Translations under genes and position numbers: made by a program | Part shown: positions 32,028 to 52,765 of the stretch, piece after piece | How positions within the stretch are numbered: position 1 is the first letter of the stretch | Layout: the number at the start of each line of letters is the position of its first letter | DNA from: Cheilinus undulatus | Lineage: Eukaryota; Chordata; Actinopteri; Labriformes; Labridae | NCBI RefSeq assembly: GCF_018320785.1 | Contig: NC_054869.1 | Span: 40,575,789-40,639,788 of the forward strand | DNA: 64,000 bases | Direction of reading: 5' to 3' | Notes under the pieces: generated by a model | The model's database searches: none | What the model saw: only the letters and a program-made list of their open reading frames with translations | What the model was told of the DNA's origin: nothing

Positions 32028-33249
32028 AAAATTTGTTTGTACCCTTTTGTTAAAGAAAGAAAAACCCACAATGTTGACTGAAATAACTTGAAACTGACAA
32101 GAGTAATAAATAAAAATGTACTGAAAACTGACTAATGAAAATCAGACATTGCTTTTGAATTGTGGTTCAACAGAATCATAAAAAACTAATGAAGCTGGCA
32201 GGACAAAAATGATGGTACCCTTAACTTAATATTTTGTTGCAGAAACTTTTAAAGGCAATAAAGCCATTTCAGTAACCCTCAATGAGACTCCTGCACCTGT
32301 CCACAGGTATTTTGGCCCACTCCTTATAAACAAACGGCTCCAGCTGTCTCGGGTTTGAAGGGTGCCTTCTCCAGACTACATATTTTAGCTCCTTCCACAG
32401 ATGTTCAACAGGATTTAGATCATGGCTCGTAGAAGGCCACTTCAGAATAGTCCAATGATTTTGTTCTTCGCCATGCTGTGTGTTTTGGGTTAGTATCCTG
32501 TTGGAGGACCAATGAGCTGCGACTGAGCAGCATATTTTGCTCCAGAATGCTTTGATAGTCCTGAGATTTCATTGCACCCTGCACAGATTCAAGACACCCT
32601 GTGCCAGATGCAGCAAAGCAGCCCCAGAACATTAAGTCCACTTTGGCTCAAACAGCAATGGATGGTGTGTTCTGACACTGATGGACCTTGGCTTTGAAGT
32701 TCACCTCTAAACTCTCTGGAAGTTGTTCTGGGCTCTTTGGTTACCATTCATATTCTGTCTCTTCAATTTGTCATTCATTTTCCTCTTGCGGCCACATCCA
32801 GGGAAGTTGGCTACAGTCCTGTGGACCTTAAACATCTGAATAATATGGTCAACAGTAGTCACAGGAACATCAGGCTGCTTGGAGCTGGTCTTACAGCCTT
32901 TACCTTTAACATGCTTGTCGAGATTTTTTTTTTCTAATATCCTGGGACAACTCTCTCCTTAACTTTCTGTGGTCCACGTTCAGTGTGGTACATATCATGA
33001 CACCAAACAGCACTGTGACTTCTTTTCAGTCTTTAAATGGGGAGACTGATTACAAGTTTGAAGATACCTGTGATGCTAATTACAGGACACATCTTAGTCT
33101 AACATGTCCCTATGGTCAAATCATTTTACATCTTTGTAGGGGTACCATAAATTTAGTCCAGGCCAGTTTAATTAGCTTTCAGTTTCAGTGACCATGGTGT
33201 GATTTTCTTTCTTAAACGGAAGGATACCAACAGTTTTGTCCACATGTGT
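32028..33249 (-). mobile_element. Tc1-like transposon, nearly full length but inactive
   Basis: Both termini are recognisable: left ACACATGG...GTTAAAGAAAGAAAAACCC (32030-32070) and right inverse ...TTTCTTTCTTAAAC...ACATGTGT (about 33200-33249). The minus strand encodes LMFWGCFAASGTGCLESVQG and a QQDTNPKHTA segment (32420-32641), the second catalytic-Asp region of Tc1 transposases. The rest of the frame is broken. Length about 1.2 kb. Confidence 0.85.
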
Positions 33250-34908
33250 AACTGCAAGGCAGTAGTTCTAGTTCAACAGTATGATAGTGTTTGTGTTTAA
33301 AGTGTAAAACTTGTTTAAAAAAATACACAGTCACCACTTAGAGAATACAGCTCAATGTTTAATAAAAGACTCTCAAAAGAAATACAAGAAGAATTTAAAT
33401 CTGTCATAGTAGTCAACAACTCAATCGAGCTGTGTCTTTAGGCTCCTACAAAAAATGCAGGAAAAATATAAAAACATCTGTCTGCTTTCAAGCAGAAAAT
33501 CATTTCTCCAAATGAAGTTCAATGTCGGTTCAGCTTTAGTTTCTTTCACATAAAATCCTAAAATATTTTATCCTGCCATTTGATCATCAGATGCATAATT
33601 TTGTAAATAATCCAGAAAATTAGTCTCTTTAAACCTGATGTCTATCTTAAAATTATGCTACTCCATTTATTTTAAAAGTGAGAGATTGGGGCTAAAGCAT
33701 GAGGAAAGCAAAAACCAGGTCAGCAGTGTGACATGAGGACCCTAAATCTGACATTAATATCAAACTGTAGTATGATAGGATGGCAGAAAGAAAACAGCGT
33801 GGCAGTTTGAAAAAAATGTGCCCGAACAGATGTTTAGTTCCAGATTATTTAAAACAAGTGCATTTAAGAACAGAACGTGCTTCATGCAGCTGAGAAAAAA
33901 GGAGGAGGCTCGCTGTGATCAAACCATTTCTGTGCATCATGCATACTTCTAACACTTCTTCCATGTCAGCTACACAGTAATAACTGATGCATTTGCAGAT
34001 GCAGAAAAATGACAAAACCACAACAATTTTTATTCCCCAAGTTTGTGAGTTTATAGGTTTGAATAAAATAGACACTTGTTGTTTATTGTGTACAACATTC
34101 ATCACAAATTTTCCTACTTCCAAATAAAATATTCTCACTAAGGTCTTTTATTTGCAGAAAATGCCAACTGGTTAAGAAAACAAGACGATTCAGTATTTGC
34201 CAGGCTGCAAAAATGCAATGACAACAAGTTCCTATTCATTTAAACAACAGAATCCTGATGTGGTTAATAGTAAATTGACGTCAGCCTGTATAGCATTTTT
34301 TCTAGTCATCTGACTACTAAAGCACTTTTTACACTTTTCCATTCTCTCCACATTAATACACTGACAGTGAAAGCTGCTGTGTAGAGTGGCCGTCAGTATT
34401 AACTAAACTCATTTATTCACATTCAGGGGGAGCGTATTGGAGCTAAATGTATCGCACAGGGACACTTTGACATGTGACAGCAGGAGCTGGGGACCGGACC
34501 TCTGACCTGATCTTCAGTTACAATTTCCATGCATCAGCATGATCTCTACCTCTTTCACATTTTGTGACATTGTGTCACTATTGGTGTGAGCGACTAGGCT
34601 TTGTTTGCTTGTCAGGTGACCAAATCAGCACCCTATTGAGTAAGTTTTAACAAATCTTTGAAAACAATTAACAGTCACAGAATGAAAAACAGAGGGTTAA
34701 TGTGTAATATAGTGCATGTTGTGAATCTATTATGCACACCTGTGTTATTTTTCTTATACTGAAGTTGAATTTTTGTTGCTTTTGTAGTCGTTGGACTAGG
34801 TAAACATAGCCATAGTATTGTTGTTTTGCAGACTACATTCTTTATTTTTTAGATGTTTAAAAGATAAGGAGGAGATTTCTTGAGAAAAGTTCAACAACAT
34901 AGAAGACT

Positions 34909-35212
34909 TAGGGATGCACGGTACTGGACTTTTGGTAATATCCAACATGCCAGTACTTAGACATTCATATTAGCCGATACCAATGTACAAATATAGTTTA
35001 GTGTCCGTAAAAACACCTCAAAGTTTAACACGAGGATGAACAAAGAAAGAGACTTCAACTGCTGGAAATTCCACCAACGTATTGGTACATATGGTCAATA
35101 ATTATAGTTACCTTCGGAAATAAGAAAAAATATTCACATCTGCTGATATAGTTAACTTTATTATCTAATATCTTCGAATACCAAAACAATGTTGATTATA
35201 GTGTGCATATCT
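34909..35212. mobile_element. Degenerate copy of the TAGGGATGCA hAT-type MITE family
   Basis: Left terminus TAGGGATGCACG is intact. The interior retains a 'GGATGAACAAAGAAAGAGACTT' type block corresponding to the other copies, and the right end (about GTGTGCATATC) is degraded. Right limit approximate. Confidence 0.5.
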
Positions 35213-36869
35213 TAAAAGAAAGGCCACCAAATCTTGATTTCTGAACTTTCCCAGAGTTTATACGTTGGTACTACATTGTATAAAACTAAATAACTTGATC
35301 AAATGTTTTCACTGCATCGCTTGAGGTCTGAAAATTACTGCATCTTTTCTGTTTTTCTTCATGAGTTGTCATTTTCTGACAAAAATCCTGTACATGATAA
35401 AATTTAATTGGGCTGTGGGAGAAATGTTGTACACAATGAAAGAAAAATAAGTTCATTTTTAGTACGCTAATGGCTCAGCAGTTGATTAATGCCTCAGTCC
35501 AGTATACGGAGGCCAGTTTATCCAGGGAGTTCCACCTGTGCCCCCTTTCCTCTCTTTCCTATGCATTATCTTGTCCTCTTCAAATAGAGGTGAAAAACTC
35601 ATTAATAAATCTTAAATCATGTTCCTATATTTCTGTAGTGGTCTCTTAGCTGTAAACTTTAGTTACTTCAAGTAGAAAATGTGAGTTCTTTAAAGGCCTG
35701 CCTGCTAAAGCATCTGATACACCAGTCATTACTGTGTAGTTTCTCTCTGTTAAGCTGTAGTTGCTCTGCTATAGCAGCAACACGTAAGACAGCTATATCA
35801 AACATCTCCAGCGACGTTTACCTTTGTAAAGCAGAACAGGTGAAGTTTCTTAATATGAAAAAGGGTCTAGAGATAAAGGGTGTAATTTGCCTTTAAAATT
35901 CATGCAAACATGAACATGCATTTCAAAAACAGTTATTTACATGGATTGAAAAGAAAAAGAACAGCAAAGGTAAAGCTTAAAAGAAATATACAGATGTTTG
36001 TAAAATGTTAATAGAGTGAAAGGAAATAAAAGATTTCAAAAAGGTGTCTTAGTGTTACATTTTCTCATTTCAAATGCATCACAATGGTTCCTCTGCTTCA
36101 AAATCCTACAGAAAATAAAACCAATCTATTCAATCCCTCTTTAACAGATCACCTCAAAATAAGACTTACTGAATTATAAACAAGAAGAAGTAAAGTGCTA
36201 CAAATATAATACAACTCCTTAATAAAAGTAGCAAAATAAAAGCATAAAAATACAGAAATCAATGCTGGGATACAGTCTTTAGTTCTCTTATCTCTGTTAG
36301 TAAACTGAACACTAAAGACCTGGATCAGGAGAGGGCTGCATATAATGAGCTATGGAAATGTAATGATTAATGCTTGGTGATAAAACCGAAATCAAATTAA
36401 GTTAACAATTACTTTTAATGGTCTAATAAAATCCAAATCAACATAACTGGAGTAAGTCCAGCAGCACACTGGCAGTCATGACCATAAAACACTGCAGCAT
36501 ATTTCTTAGTGGTAAATACTTTGGTTTGCAAAACATTGATAAATACAGAAGCCCTAAGCGGACATGCATCCATACATTTTATTTATTAACTTTCACCATG
36601 ATAACACAGGTCACTGCTGGCTGTTTTCTCAAGATCTGGACTTATTCATCTTATATAAGAGAAAAAAGTACAAAATAAACAAAGACATCTGACTTTTGAC
36701 CTCATTCGTGAGTAATGTCAGCATGCATGTCGTGGTCGAGGCGAGTCCTGATTTACTGCTGTCATAAATCAACATTGATATTAATTGGCTCATAATCCAA
36801 CAAGGAAATAGGCCTGCACATTTTCCTCACCAAAATTAGAAACATTATCTGCAACTGTGCATTAGGGCC

Positions 36870-37130
36870 GCCCTAAAAGATTAAAAAAATTGAGTATCTG
36901 GTCATTTTAGAGAAAAAAAATCAAAATCTTTTAGATTATAAAGTCCTATATATACAAGAAAACTAAACTAAGTATTTAAAAAGTTGCAAATTTATGAGAA
37001 AATAATCAGAATTTCCAAGTTTAAAATGCTATAAATTTTGACATTAAAAATTCTAAAATTTTATGTTTAAAGTCACAAATTTATGACATTATAATGTCAT
37101 ACATTTGCAAGAAACCAAACTGAAAACAGA
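36870..37130. repeat. AT-rich degenerate short-period repeat
   Basis: Variants of CATAAATTTATGA / AAATTTATGAGAAAAT and TTATAAAGTC recur through the stretch, suggesting a decayed tandem repeat. No coding potential. Confidence 0.4.
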
Positions 37131-38929
37131 GGTTGGATAACCAGAATTTACAAAAATGTCTCCTCTCAGTCCAGATGTTAACAATAATATGATCATTCTG
37201 AGCTAAAATCAGAAATATTTCCTTACAGATCAGTCCCAGTAAAAGTATAATTTGATCAGGCTCTCAACTGCAAGAAAACAGACAGCTAGCAAGAGCTCTG
37301 TCTATACTTCAACTTAATTTTCTCTTCATCTTAGATACAGAGATAAGGAGAAAAATAAGTTGCATTAAAGCTTTATGTATTTCTCCTGTTATGTTGGAAA
37401 GGATGGGACATCTAAAGGGGTTTATCCTAATCAATAAATTACAAATAAATGGGGAAAAACAACTGGAATAAATGTGTTATTGCAGGATAATGGGGTGAAT
37501 AACATGTATAGATGCATGTTAGCTTAGAGCTTCTGTACATTAACCCTGTTCTACTAGTTTTGTAATTACATCTCAGATACCTTACATTAACTTTCCACCT
37601 TTCTCACTTTATTCCTACTGATTTAAAGACAACCTCTGCTGTTTCCTCTTGATGCTCTCAGCATCAGTGTAAGACAAGTAGTTGGACAGAAGGCTTCATG
37701 AGACTCATCTTTTGTGGCAGCATATCAGAGGGCAAATCACAGTAACCATACCTGAAACACACTGCACTGAAAGTGAACCATAAGTCATGGTTAATTCAAA
37801 AATCATCTTGTCTTCACTTAGACCCTGTTTATACTTGAAACAGAAACCTCACTATCAAAGCAGTTCCTATGAGGAATCCGAAACGTGTTTAGCAAACCAC
37901 TAGTGTTCAGGTTTTGTATCCACTACTGTTGCGGCTGCTATTAAGGTAAATCAATCTGTTTCCAAACAAGTTGATTATTCAAAATCACAATTGAAAAAAA
38001 AAAAAAAAAAAAAAAATCAAGAAACGGTGTGGTATAATGGAAATGAGAAAAAATATTGTAACAGCTATATATCATTGTCCTGCCTCTTTCTATACAACTA
38101 TTGAATCGCTGGTGCCAAATACCAATGTTTTTATCTTAATAACAACACTGAACATACTACTTCGTGGCTCCACATGCTGGCACTTGCAACATAAACAAGG
38201 GTAAATGTGAACTACATTTAACTGACTGAAAAAGACAGCAGGGTACTATCAGAAAACAGCCTAAAGAAGTCAAATAAGGAGTGACAAGACTGAAAGGCAC
38301 ACACACCTTAAAAAATGTAAGTCACCCTGACATATTAGCTGCAGTATGTTTTTTTGGAATCTCCCAAGGAGAAAAAAAAATTTAAACTGTTCTCCTGGGG
38401 GATGTTTTAAATTTTGTTCAAAGTTTACAACATAGCTGTTGCTCTATTCCAACATTCTGGTTTTGCCATATGGAGTCTACACATCTACTAGAAGTAGTAT
38501 GGTAATTGAGCAATTAACCTGCAATGATTATTTTGAGACAGTCCCTCAGAGTTTCTCTGCCCTTCTCTGCCTGTCACTCGTCTTTAACTGAGGAATCAAA
38601 CCGAAACTCTATGAGGCTTATTTTTAACACTATACTCACAGTTTTCTTTACATGCATGGTGCATGACCGAATGGGGGGAGGGGTTAAAAAGTGGTGCCAA
38701 ACCCTGCTGGTGTGGCCTGTTATGTTTTCCTGAAAGTTCTTAGTTGTGAAACAGTCATTCTCAATACATGAGGAATGGTGTGAACTGTCAGTTACGTTAG
38801 GTCAAATATGTTGATATGCAATACTTCAGTAATTGCAGAATTTATGAGTCATGTTATCAGATCAGAAGTTCTGCTGCAATTCCTACACCTAAGGTTGATC
38901 ATACTCCACCAGTATAGATGGGTAGAAAT

Positions 38930-39265
38930 TAGGGATGCATAATATTGGATTTTTGCTAATCTCCGGTATTTACAAATTACAGTTAGCTGATACTGATATT
39001 TAAATGTAGTTCGCACCTAAAGCTGCAGACCTTAAAACACACAAGGTAGAGTTTGAAGATGAACACATTTCAGTCCTTAAAACATACTTTAAAGTGTAAG
39101 GAATGGTGACAAGAAAAAAAAGACTTCAGCTGATGTAGGTCTGTTAATCCAGCCTAAAACTCCACTTACTTATTTGTTCTTATGGCCAGTATTAAATAGG
39201 AGGATTTTTAAAGCTATATTATGGGCAGAAATTTTGATATCTGCCAATAATACCATGCATCCCTA
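38930..39265. mobile_element. hAT-type MITE with 8-bp target duplication
   Basis: Perfect terminal inverted repeat TAGGGATGCA / TGCATCCCTA, flanked by GTAGAAAT on the left and GCAGAAAT on the right (7 of 8 identical), the 8-bp target duplication of hAT elements. It has no coding capacity. Best-preserved copy of the family in the window. Confidence 0.8.
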
Positions 39266-40332
39266 GCAGAAATTATGTTTGTTACTAATAATAGGCCCAC
39301 AACAGGGCATCAAATCCTCCATTGATGTATAAAGTACTCTTTCTGTTACAGCCTTCATGAGGATGTAAAGGCATTTAAGATAAAAACACTATGTGGTTGA
39401 GTGTTTTACAAATTAACATGTCAAGTCGTTTGAGCAAACTGATCACACTGAAAGGTAGTTTACATCTGAATTTGTGGCTGCCAACTTGTGAACTGACGCT
39501 TCAAGACTTACTTTAAAATCAAGTATAAACAGGGTCTCTCAGTGAGTGAAGAACAAGCCTCAACCAAAGACGCTACCTTTACTTGAGATTATGGGATTTA
39601 ATTTAGAGCAGTAACACCACCATTTCTCAAGGTCTGACATTACCTGACCAATTAGACTCGACTAACCAGACCTGGTTTCAGATCAGAGGTTTAGATTCGG
39701 CGTTAGGCTTGCTGGTTTATTGTTTCATTCTGTAATATTTGAGCAGTGATGCTCACCTCTCTGAGTGCTGCTGCTTTAACATTCAGCCCCACAACAGACT
39801 GAGCATGCTCGTTAAACCCAGGTGGAAAACATTCTTGTAACAGCTTGAATAAAAACTTGACAGTACACCCTGGGTGTAAGAGCCTTTCAGAACAGCACTC
39901 AGACGTTAAAAATGGTTCAGTTGATCAAGTGTCTGTCAGTAGTTTGTGATTGTTGACTTCAGGGATGCTGAGTAATCAGAGTACATTCCCGTGTCACAGA
40001 TCTGTAGGTCATCTATATGCATATTCTGACTGTAAATATTCAAGTCCTACAGTTCTTCATTCCAGTCATGACTGGTCAAAGCCATTGATCATAAATACAA
40101 TTATGTATTTTATTAATACATGGCTTTGGTTCATATTTGTGTCACTTCTGCTAAAAAAGCAAAGGTCAAGGGCCACAGTGCTCAAAGGTGCAGCAAACAC
40201 ACAGCCAAGGATTTTTCTTATTGTGGGACAGCTTCAGAGTCACAGCTGTGCAACCAGATTCTCCACACAAAACTGAGGAAGACTTTCTGTCACCACTTTA
40301 ACTCGCAGTCTGGTGCTGCAGTTCTGAAGAGC
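39266..40332 (-). other. smad4: smad4 3'UTR and downstream sequence
   Basis: Lies directly downstream of the smad4 stop codon on the minus strand. Minus-strand AATAAA motifs occur at 40114-40109 and near 39716-39721. The real 3' end cannot be chosen from sequence alone. No other gene recognised. Confidence 0.45.
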
Positions 40333-47965
<7,633 letters not shown>

Positions 47966-48411
47966 CTAAGAATAGGTGTTGTTTACGCTGTTTCACATAA
48001 TCAGGAAGCCTGGGTAGAGATTTTATCCATGGGGCAAAGCTGACACAATCTGAAAAGAAAGGATGACATGATTTGTATACAGTATATAAAGGTTTAATGA
48101 GTGATAGCCACTTATTTAACATAAAAGTCACTGTGTAAAATATAGATTGCACTGATGGGACACAGGGTCACTCATGATACATTTGATACAAAAGACCTGG
48201 CCCTAATCCAATTCACAGTGCAGTTTAAAGCTGTGATATTTACACCCCTGTGATGTTTCACCTTCACTGTGATTTGCATGGAAGTGTAAAAGGGGGACAG
48301 GAAGATCCTTTATATTTAAGTGTTTAAAGGCCTGAAATTTGTTTCTTTGTTCATCCTTAAACTTCACAGTGTGTATAAAAGACCAGAGCATTAGGTCTGA
48401 ACTACATTTAT

Positions 48412-48502
48412 ATATCAATATCAATATTGGTATTAGCAAAAATGAATGTGTGAATGTCTGCATATCAGATATTTGCAAACATCCAACATCATGTATCCCT
48501 AG
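48412..48502. mobile_element. Fragment of the TAGGGATGCA-type MITE
   Basis: Ends CATCATGTATCCCTA and retains an internal GATATTTGCAAACATCC-like block. The left half is missing. Confidence 0.4.
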
Positions 48503-49239
48503 TTGCAAGGTATAAACAAAGCAAAGCTTTGTCACAGCACTGTTGAGGAAATGCAAGGTTAAAACACCTGATAATAACATAAAAGGTCAGCATCTCTAGA
48601 GATAGACCAGTTGTGGAAAGCGGGGCCACTACTGATGGATACAATTACATTTTAGCCATTTGCCCATAATGTTTTTGCATCACTTTGTTTGGTGTCAGCC
48701 TCCAAAAATGCTAACATTTCTGCTCATGATTGATCACAAAACAGATTAGTTTGTCTAACAGGTGATGGTGCAGCAGCCGATATGACCTCCCTAAGTGATT
48801 CTATGATATAGATCAAGAAATATAGCAGGTATTTCTGGCACAACTTTGCCAACTTTTAAGGCGTCTGGAGGATGGAAAAGTTTTGAAGGAAACATAAATC
48901 TCTTGTAGTTAACAGAACAACTTTCTAAGACTGATGGCTCTCTGTAACCTTCAGAAACACCTTCATAACCCTGATGAAGGCTACAAACTGAAATGTGTTT
49001 GTCTAATAAAGTTGTTCTCAAAACTACCATTGTAGATGGAGCTTTTCTTTTAAGACTAATAAAGACAATCAATGATAGTACATACTGATAACAGAATATC
49101 AAATGTTAATTTCATGTTAAACTAACAATTTCTCTCTGGCTAAATTAATCTGAGCTCATATCAACTTTGTACATGTCATCACCGCTATCATGAGGAGTCA
49201 ATATCAGGATAGGTAAAGTGCCAATCTGGAGAAAATGAT

Positions 49240-49835
49240 ATTATCTTGCCTGACAATAGTTTGTCCCACCCTTTGTAGATTGTGGGGTTATTACAAATGG
49301 CTCCAGTTGGGGAGCTTTCTAATTCCCTAAAAGATAAATTTGAATTTTATGAGAAAGTTGAATGGTCTTTCTTGAACAATAGAACAATGGAAGATTGGCA
49401 TATATTTCTTTAAGGCTATTTTTCATGAATTGCCTCCATATCTATGTAATCGACGACTCCAAAAACTGTTCGTAGCTCTAACCTTCGTTCTCATGGACTC
49501 ATCATGCATGAGATTCCTCAAACTTGCTCTGTCTTTGGTAAAAGAGCTTTCAATGTTTTTTTCCCTGTCATCTTGGTCTGACTTACAGGGTCATCTTAAG
49601 CTTGAGCATCAGATTAATTCATGAGATTTTAAAGCTAGAATTAGGGAACATTTGACAAGTGTATGCACATGTTTTTCTACTGAAAGCTGCTGACTTGTTG
49701 ATTGATGTAACCTTGTTGTTATGTTCTGTTTCTTGTCATATGTGTAACTTATAATGCTGCTGTCTTGACCAGGACTCTCTTGTAAAAGAGATTTCTGTAT
49801 CTAAATACTCCTGGTTAAATAAATAAATACTAACT
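49240..49835 (+). mobile_element. 5'-truncated LINE, 3' end
   Basis: Translation of 49430-49624 keeps a reverse-transcriptase C-terminal pattern (PPYLCNRRLQKLF, then SSWSDLQGHLKLE). The tail TCTTGACCAGGACTCTCTTG followed by GAGATTTCTGTATCT and a TAAATAAATAAATA end is typical of fish L2/Rex-like LINE 3'UTRs. Multiple frame changes; dead. Inserted antisense to smad4. Confidence 0.7.
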
Positions 49836-51951
49836 ATTCAATGAGCTAAATAAAACTTTACAATGTAATGCAGTAGCAACACAGACCACAAGATCAAGCT
49901 TTATTTACTGCTCTCATAACCTTCATAACCCTCTCAGACAATCCCAAGTGATAGCCCATGTGTTGTTTACAGTATCTCAGGAAACATTAACACAGATCTC
50001 TATGGAGTAAATTTTGATCAGTTCACCTTTTTACCAATCTACAGGCAGCTCTTGGTGTTTATATCTCTTCCGGAACATTTTTAATCTTGGCGCAAAGCGT
50101 GGTGTTTATTCAGAGCTTTGATAATACAAATCCACTCAGCTACATCCATGATAATATAACAATTTATGACTTATTGAATGATGAAGAACTTAGCAGTGTT
50201 GTTGTCAGAACTCAATTTTCACACTAGAAGTAAAAGACATTAACTTCCTGTTGGCCTGTTGGCCAATCATGACTCTTTTAAGTTTTTTTCTTCTATAGTT
50301 TTCTTAGTGGTAACAACCAATCAGGGCCAGCCAAAGATAAACAAGAGACAAGATAGTTATTTGCCAGTTTGAAAGGTAGAAAATAGTCCTCTACAACCAA
50401 AATCATGAAGAGAGGAAATTAGTGCTCCTAAAATTGGATTCATGTGCATTGTACACACCGGAATACCACAGGTTAGCAAAATGTTAACTGGCTGTAGGGA
50501 GATAAATAATAGTGATAGTGTGTGTAGTGTGTTTGTTCGTTAGAAAGCTGTTATGTTTTTCTGCTGATAGACAAGGCCTGTATCAACACTGTAGATGTGA
50601 AAAGGCTTGGTCTCTGTTGTTCTGAGTGAGATTCATTCAGTTTTGTTCTTTTTCTGGCCAAATTATCGATACATTCATCCTTCCACACATTTAGCGATAG
50701 TCCAAGATGTCCTTTAAAAAGATGACGTTTTTAACTTGACTGATTGAAGGGGCTGAGATTCTACACACATTCTGCATTAAAAAAAAAACAGATGGACCAA
50801 AAATAGCAAAAACTGGCTTGGGTTTCCAAGGGTTAAACTTTTAAAACCAAACCTAAACACCATCAACTTGCACCCTACTTCCAAAACGTGCTTACTATAA
50901 CGAATATGAATATTTGCAAACTACACCAACTCCATATTTAATAGAAACTGGTACAAAAGCATGCCAAATTTTGGAACTGAGAAATGTCATTGCTTTTTGA
51001 AACAATATGCTTATTTGTAATTAAATGTATTTTTGCACACAGGGTTGTACATGATAAACTACATTTATTAAGGTAGCTAATGCAGGTGATAAATTGCATT
51101 AACCTGACATGTAGCTGAGTGTACAGCTGGCTATATAAAGACTATATACTATTTGTAGTTTATTTATACATTGACAACAAGCTGTCAACTACAGTCACTG
51201 TCACATCTGTGCATTAATACAAAGCGTATCCAGGTTACTGACATTTTTTCAGAGGGAAACCGAAAAGCACACCATGATTTGTTGTGTTTCACTGTAATTA
51301 CACTAATTACGTCAAGTTGAAACACAAAGAAAGGCTCGTCAATTAACTACGAGCACGGAGAAGCAACATTTGACACATTTACTTCTAAATTTAGAAAAAT
51401 ATACCCATCATTTGGAGCCAAAGTCGAGTTTAAATAGTTGTTGCCTCTTCCTAGCTTGCTAGCGGCGCCACTCTGGCTGCTCGGTCAGGCTGCATTAAGT
51501 TACAGAAACACACGAAACTATGCGGCAACAAACTTACTTGAACTAAGTTGTTTCTTCACAATAGAGGGCAACATTAAGTATAGTTACCATACTGTGTTTT
51601 GCTTGTCTTGGTGGATGCACTTGATTGCTTTAAATAGCTTGACTCCATTTGTTAGCAACGACTACCTGCTACATAACAGCTAGCACCAAAGATAGGAGAA
51701 CATACCAGCTAAAGTAGCATGATACTGTGAGGTTACTATGATTCAGTCCTGCAGAACAAAAGCTGAAAACTTTCTAACAGGCTGCGACAAAACAATTTGG
51801 CACAATCTTGAAACACGTCATTTGGTGCGTGACTGGTATACACTTTAAGATTAGAAAAGTAAGTGAGGCTGCACAAATAGCGAGAACTAAGCTAACTGAT
51901 GTTAGCTTGTGCAGCAGCTAGCAGAGGAGCCTCAGTAACTAGTTACCTTAC

Positions 51952-52150
51952 CGACGGGGACAGCGGTCGAGCTGTGCAGATCCGGTATGCGTCCAGGATT
52001 ATCCTCATCAACACCACCAGCAGTTTACAACAACATGGTTGACATAAAGTAGATGTGCGTAAACTGCAGCCTCACAGGCTAAACACTACAGCGCGGCTTA
52101 AGTCAGAATCAAATCTCAGATTTCGTGTCAAGCCCCGTCCCATTTCACTC
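51952..52150 (-). other. smad4: Probable noncoding first exon of smad4 (5' end approximate)
   Basis: A strong minus-strand donor CCGTCG|GTAAGG at 51952/51951 lies just inside a CpG-containing region 4 kb upstream of the coding exon. Human SMAD4 also has a noncoding first exon. No transcript evidence is available here. Confidence 0.4.
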
Positions 52151-52180
52151 GCTCCACACACTATTTCCTCCAGCAGCACA

Positions 52181-52192
52181 GTGCGCATGCGT
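52181..52192. promoter_or_regulatory. smad4: NRF1-type site in the smad4 promoter
   Basis: TGCGCATGCGTG within 52181-52194 matches the NRF1 consensus (YGCGCAYGCGCR) except for the last positions. It lies in the CpG-rich stretch just upstream of the proposed first exon. An ETS-like TTTCCTCC lies at 52164. Confidence 0.45.
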
Positions 52193-52194
52193 GG

Positions 52195-52765
52195 AAAGAG
52201 CATTACGCGTCCATACAGTTTATTGATAGACACTCCAGTATCCTACTGTAGTAACTCAATTAAAGGGCTATTCCACACCATTTTTTGCAATGCTGTATCA
52301 ACACTGCAGTGATGGCAAAAGGTGTTAGATCCCTTCCTCCAAGTAACCTCAGTCTCACACTTCTTACCTGCATGGGGATCACCTTACATCTGTTGTCTGT
52401 CTGCTACTATAGCCTTTTGTAATCAGAATCAGTCAAGAACATTTTATTTATCCTTGAGTGGAAATGTGTTTTGTTACACTCAAACATTATCCAGTTTAGT
52501 ATGACATTGCACAACTTTCTTATTAATTAGAGAATTGTTGTCTCTCCAGTTAAATCCAGCCCTTTTTTTTCTGTAAATAAAATCCTAACAAAACGACAGA
52601 CATATCCAAACACAACAAGAGGATCCTCCTTTATGTCTTGTTACTGATTCCCCTAACAGACAGTTTGACTGTGTAGGTGTCACATTAATCACTCACATAT
52701 AGTACAAAGAAGCATCTGACTCATTCCTTGATGAATGGTTTGTTTTCTAAACACTTACTGTATCT
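52195..52765. other. Upstream intergenic sequence between smad4 and the coiled-coil ORF
   Basis: No gene, repeat or clear regulatory motif recognised; short open frames look random. Confidence 0.5.

Larger units (their letters stand above)
33250..38929. other. mex3c-smad4 convergent intergenic region, middle
   Basis: AT-rich, no gene recognised. Holds a MITE (34909-35212), a short repeat with GGACATGCATCCATAC at about 36560, a low-complexity stretch at 36870-37130 and an A24 run at about 37992-38016. Part could be distal smad4 3'UTR. Confidence 0.5.
47966..51951 (-). other. smad4: Probable smad4 5'UTR intron
   Basis: About 4 kb between a putative noncoding first exon and acceptor TTCTTAG|AAAG at 47965. 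Contains a MITE fragment ending CATGTATCCCTA (48412-48502) and a truncated LINE (49240-49835). The remaining sequence is AT-rich with no gene seen. Confidence 0.45.

Noticed and set aside
47966..48580. Open frames at 47910-48152 and 48203-48580 upstream of smad4 exon 1
   Set aside because: Intronic/5'UTR sequence without family similarity; the first overlaps the coding exon in another frame.
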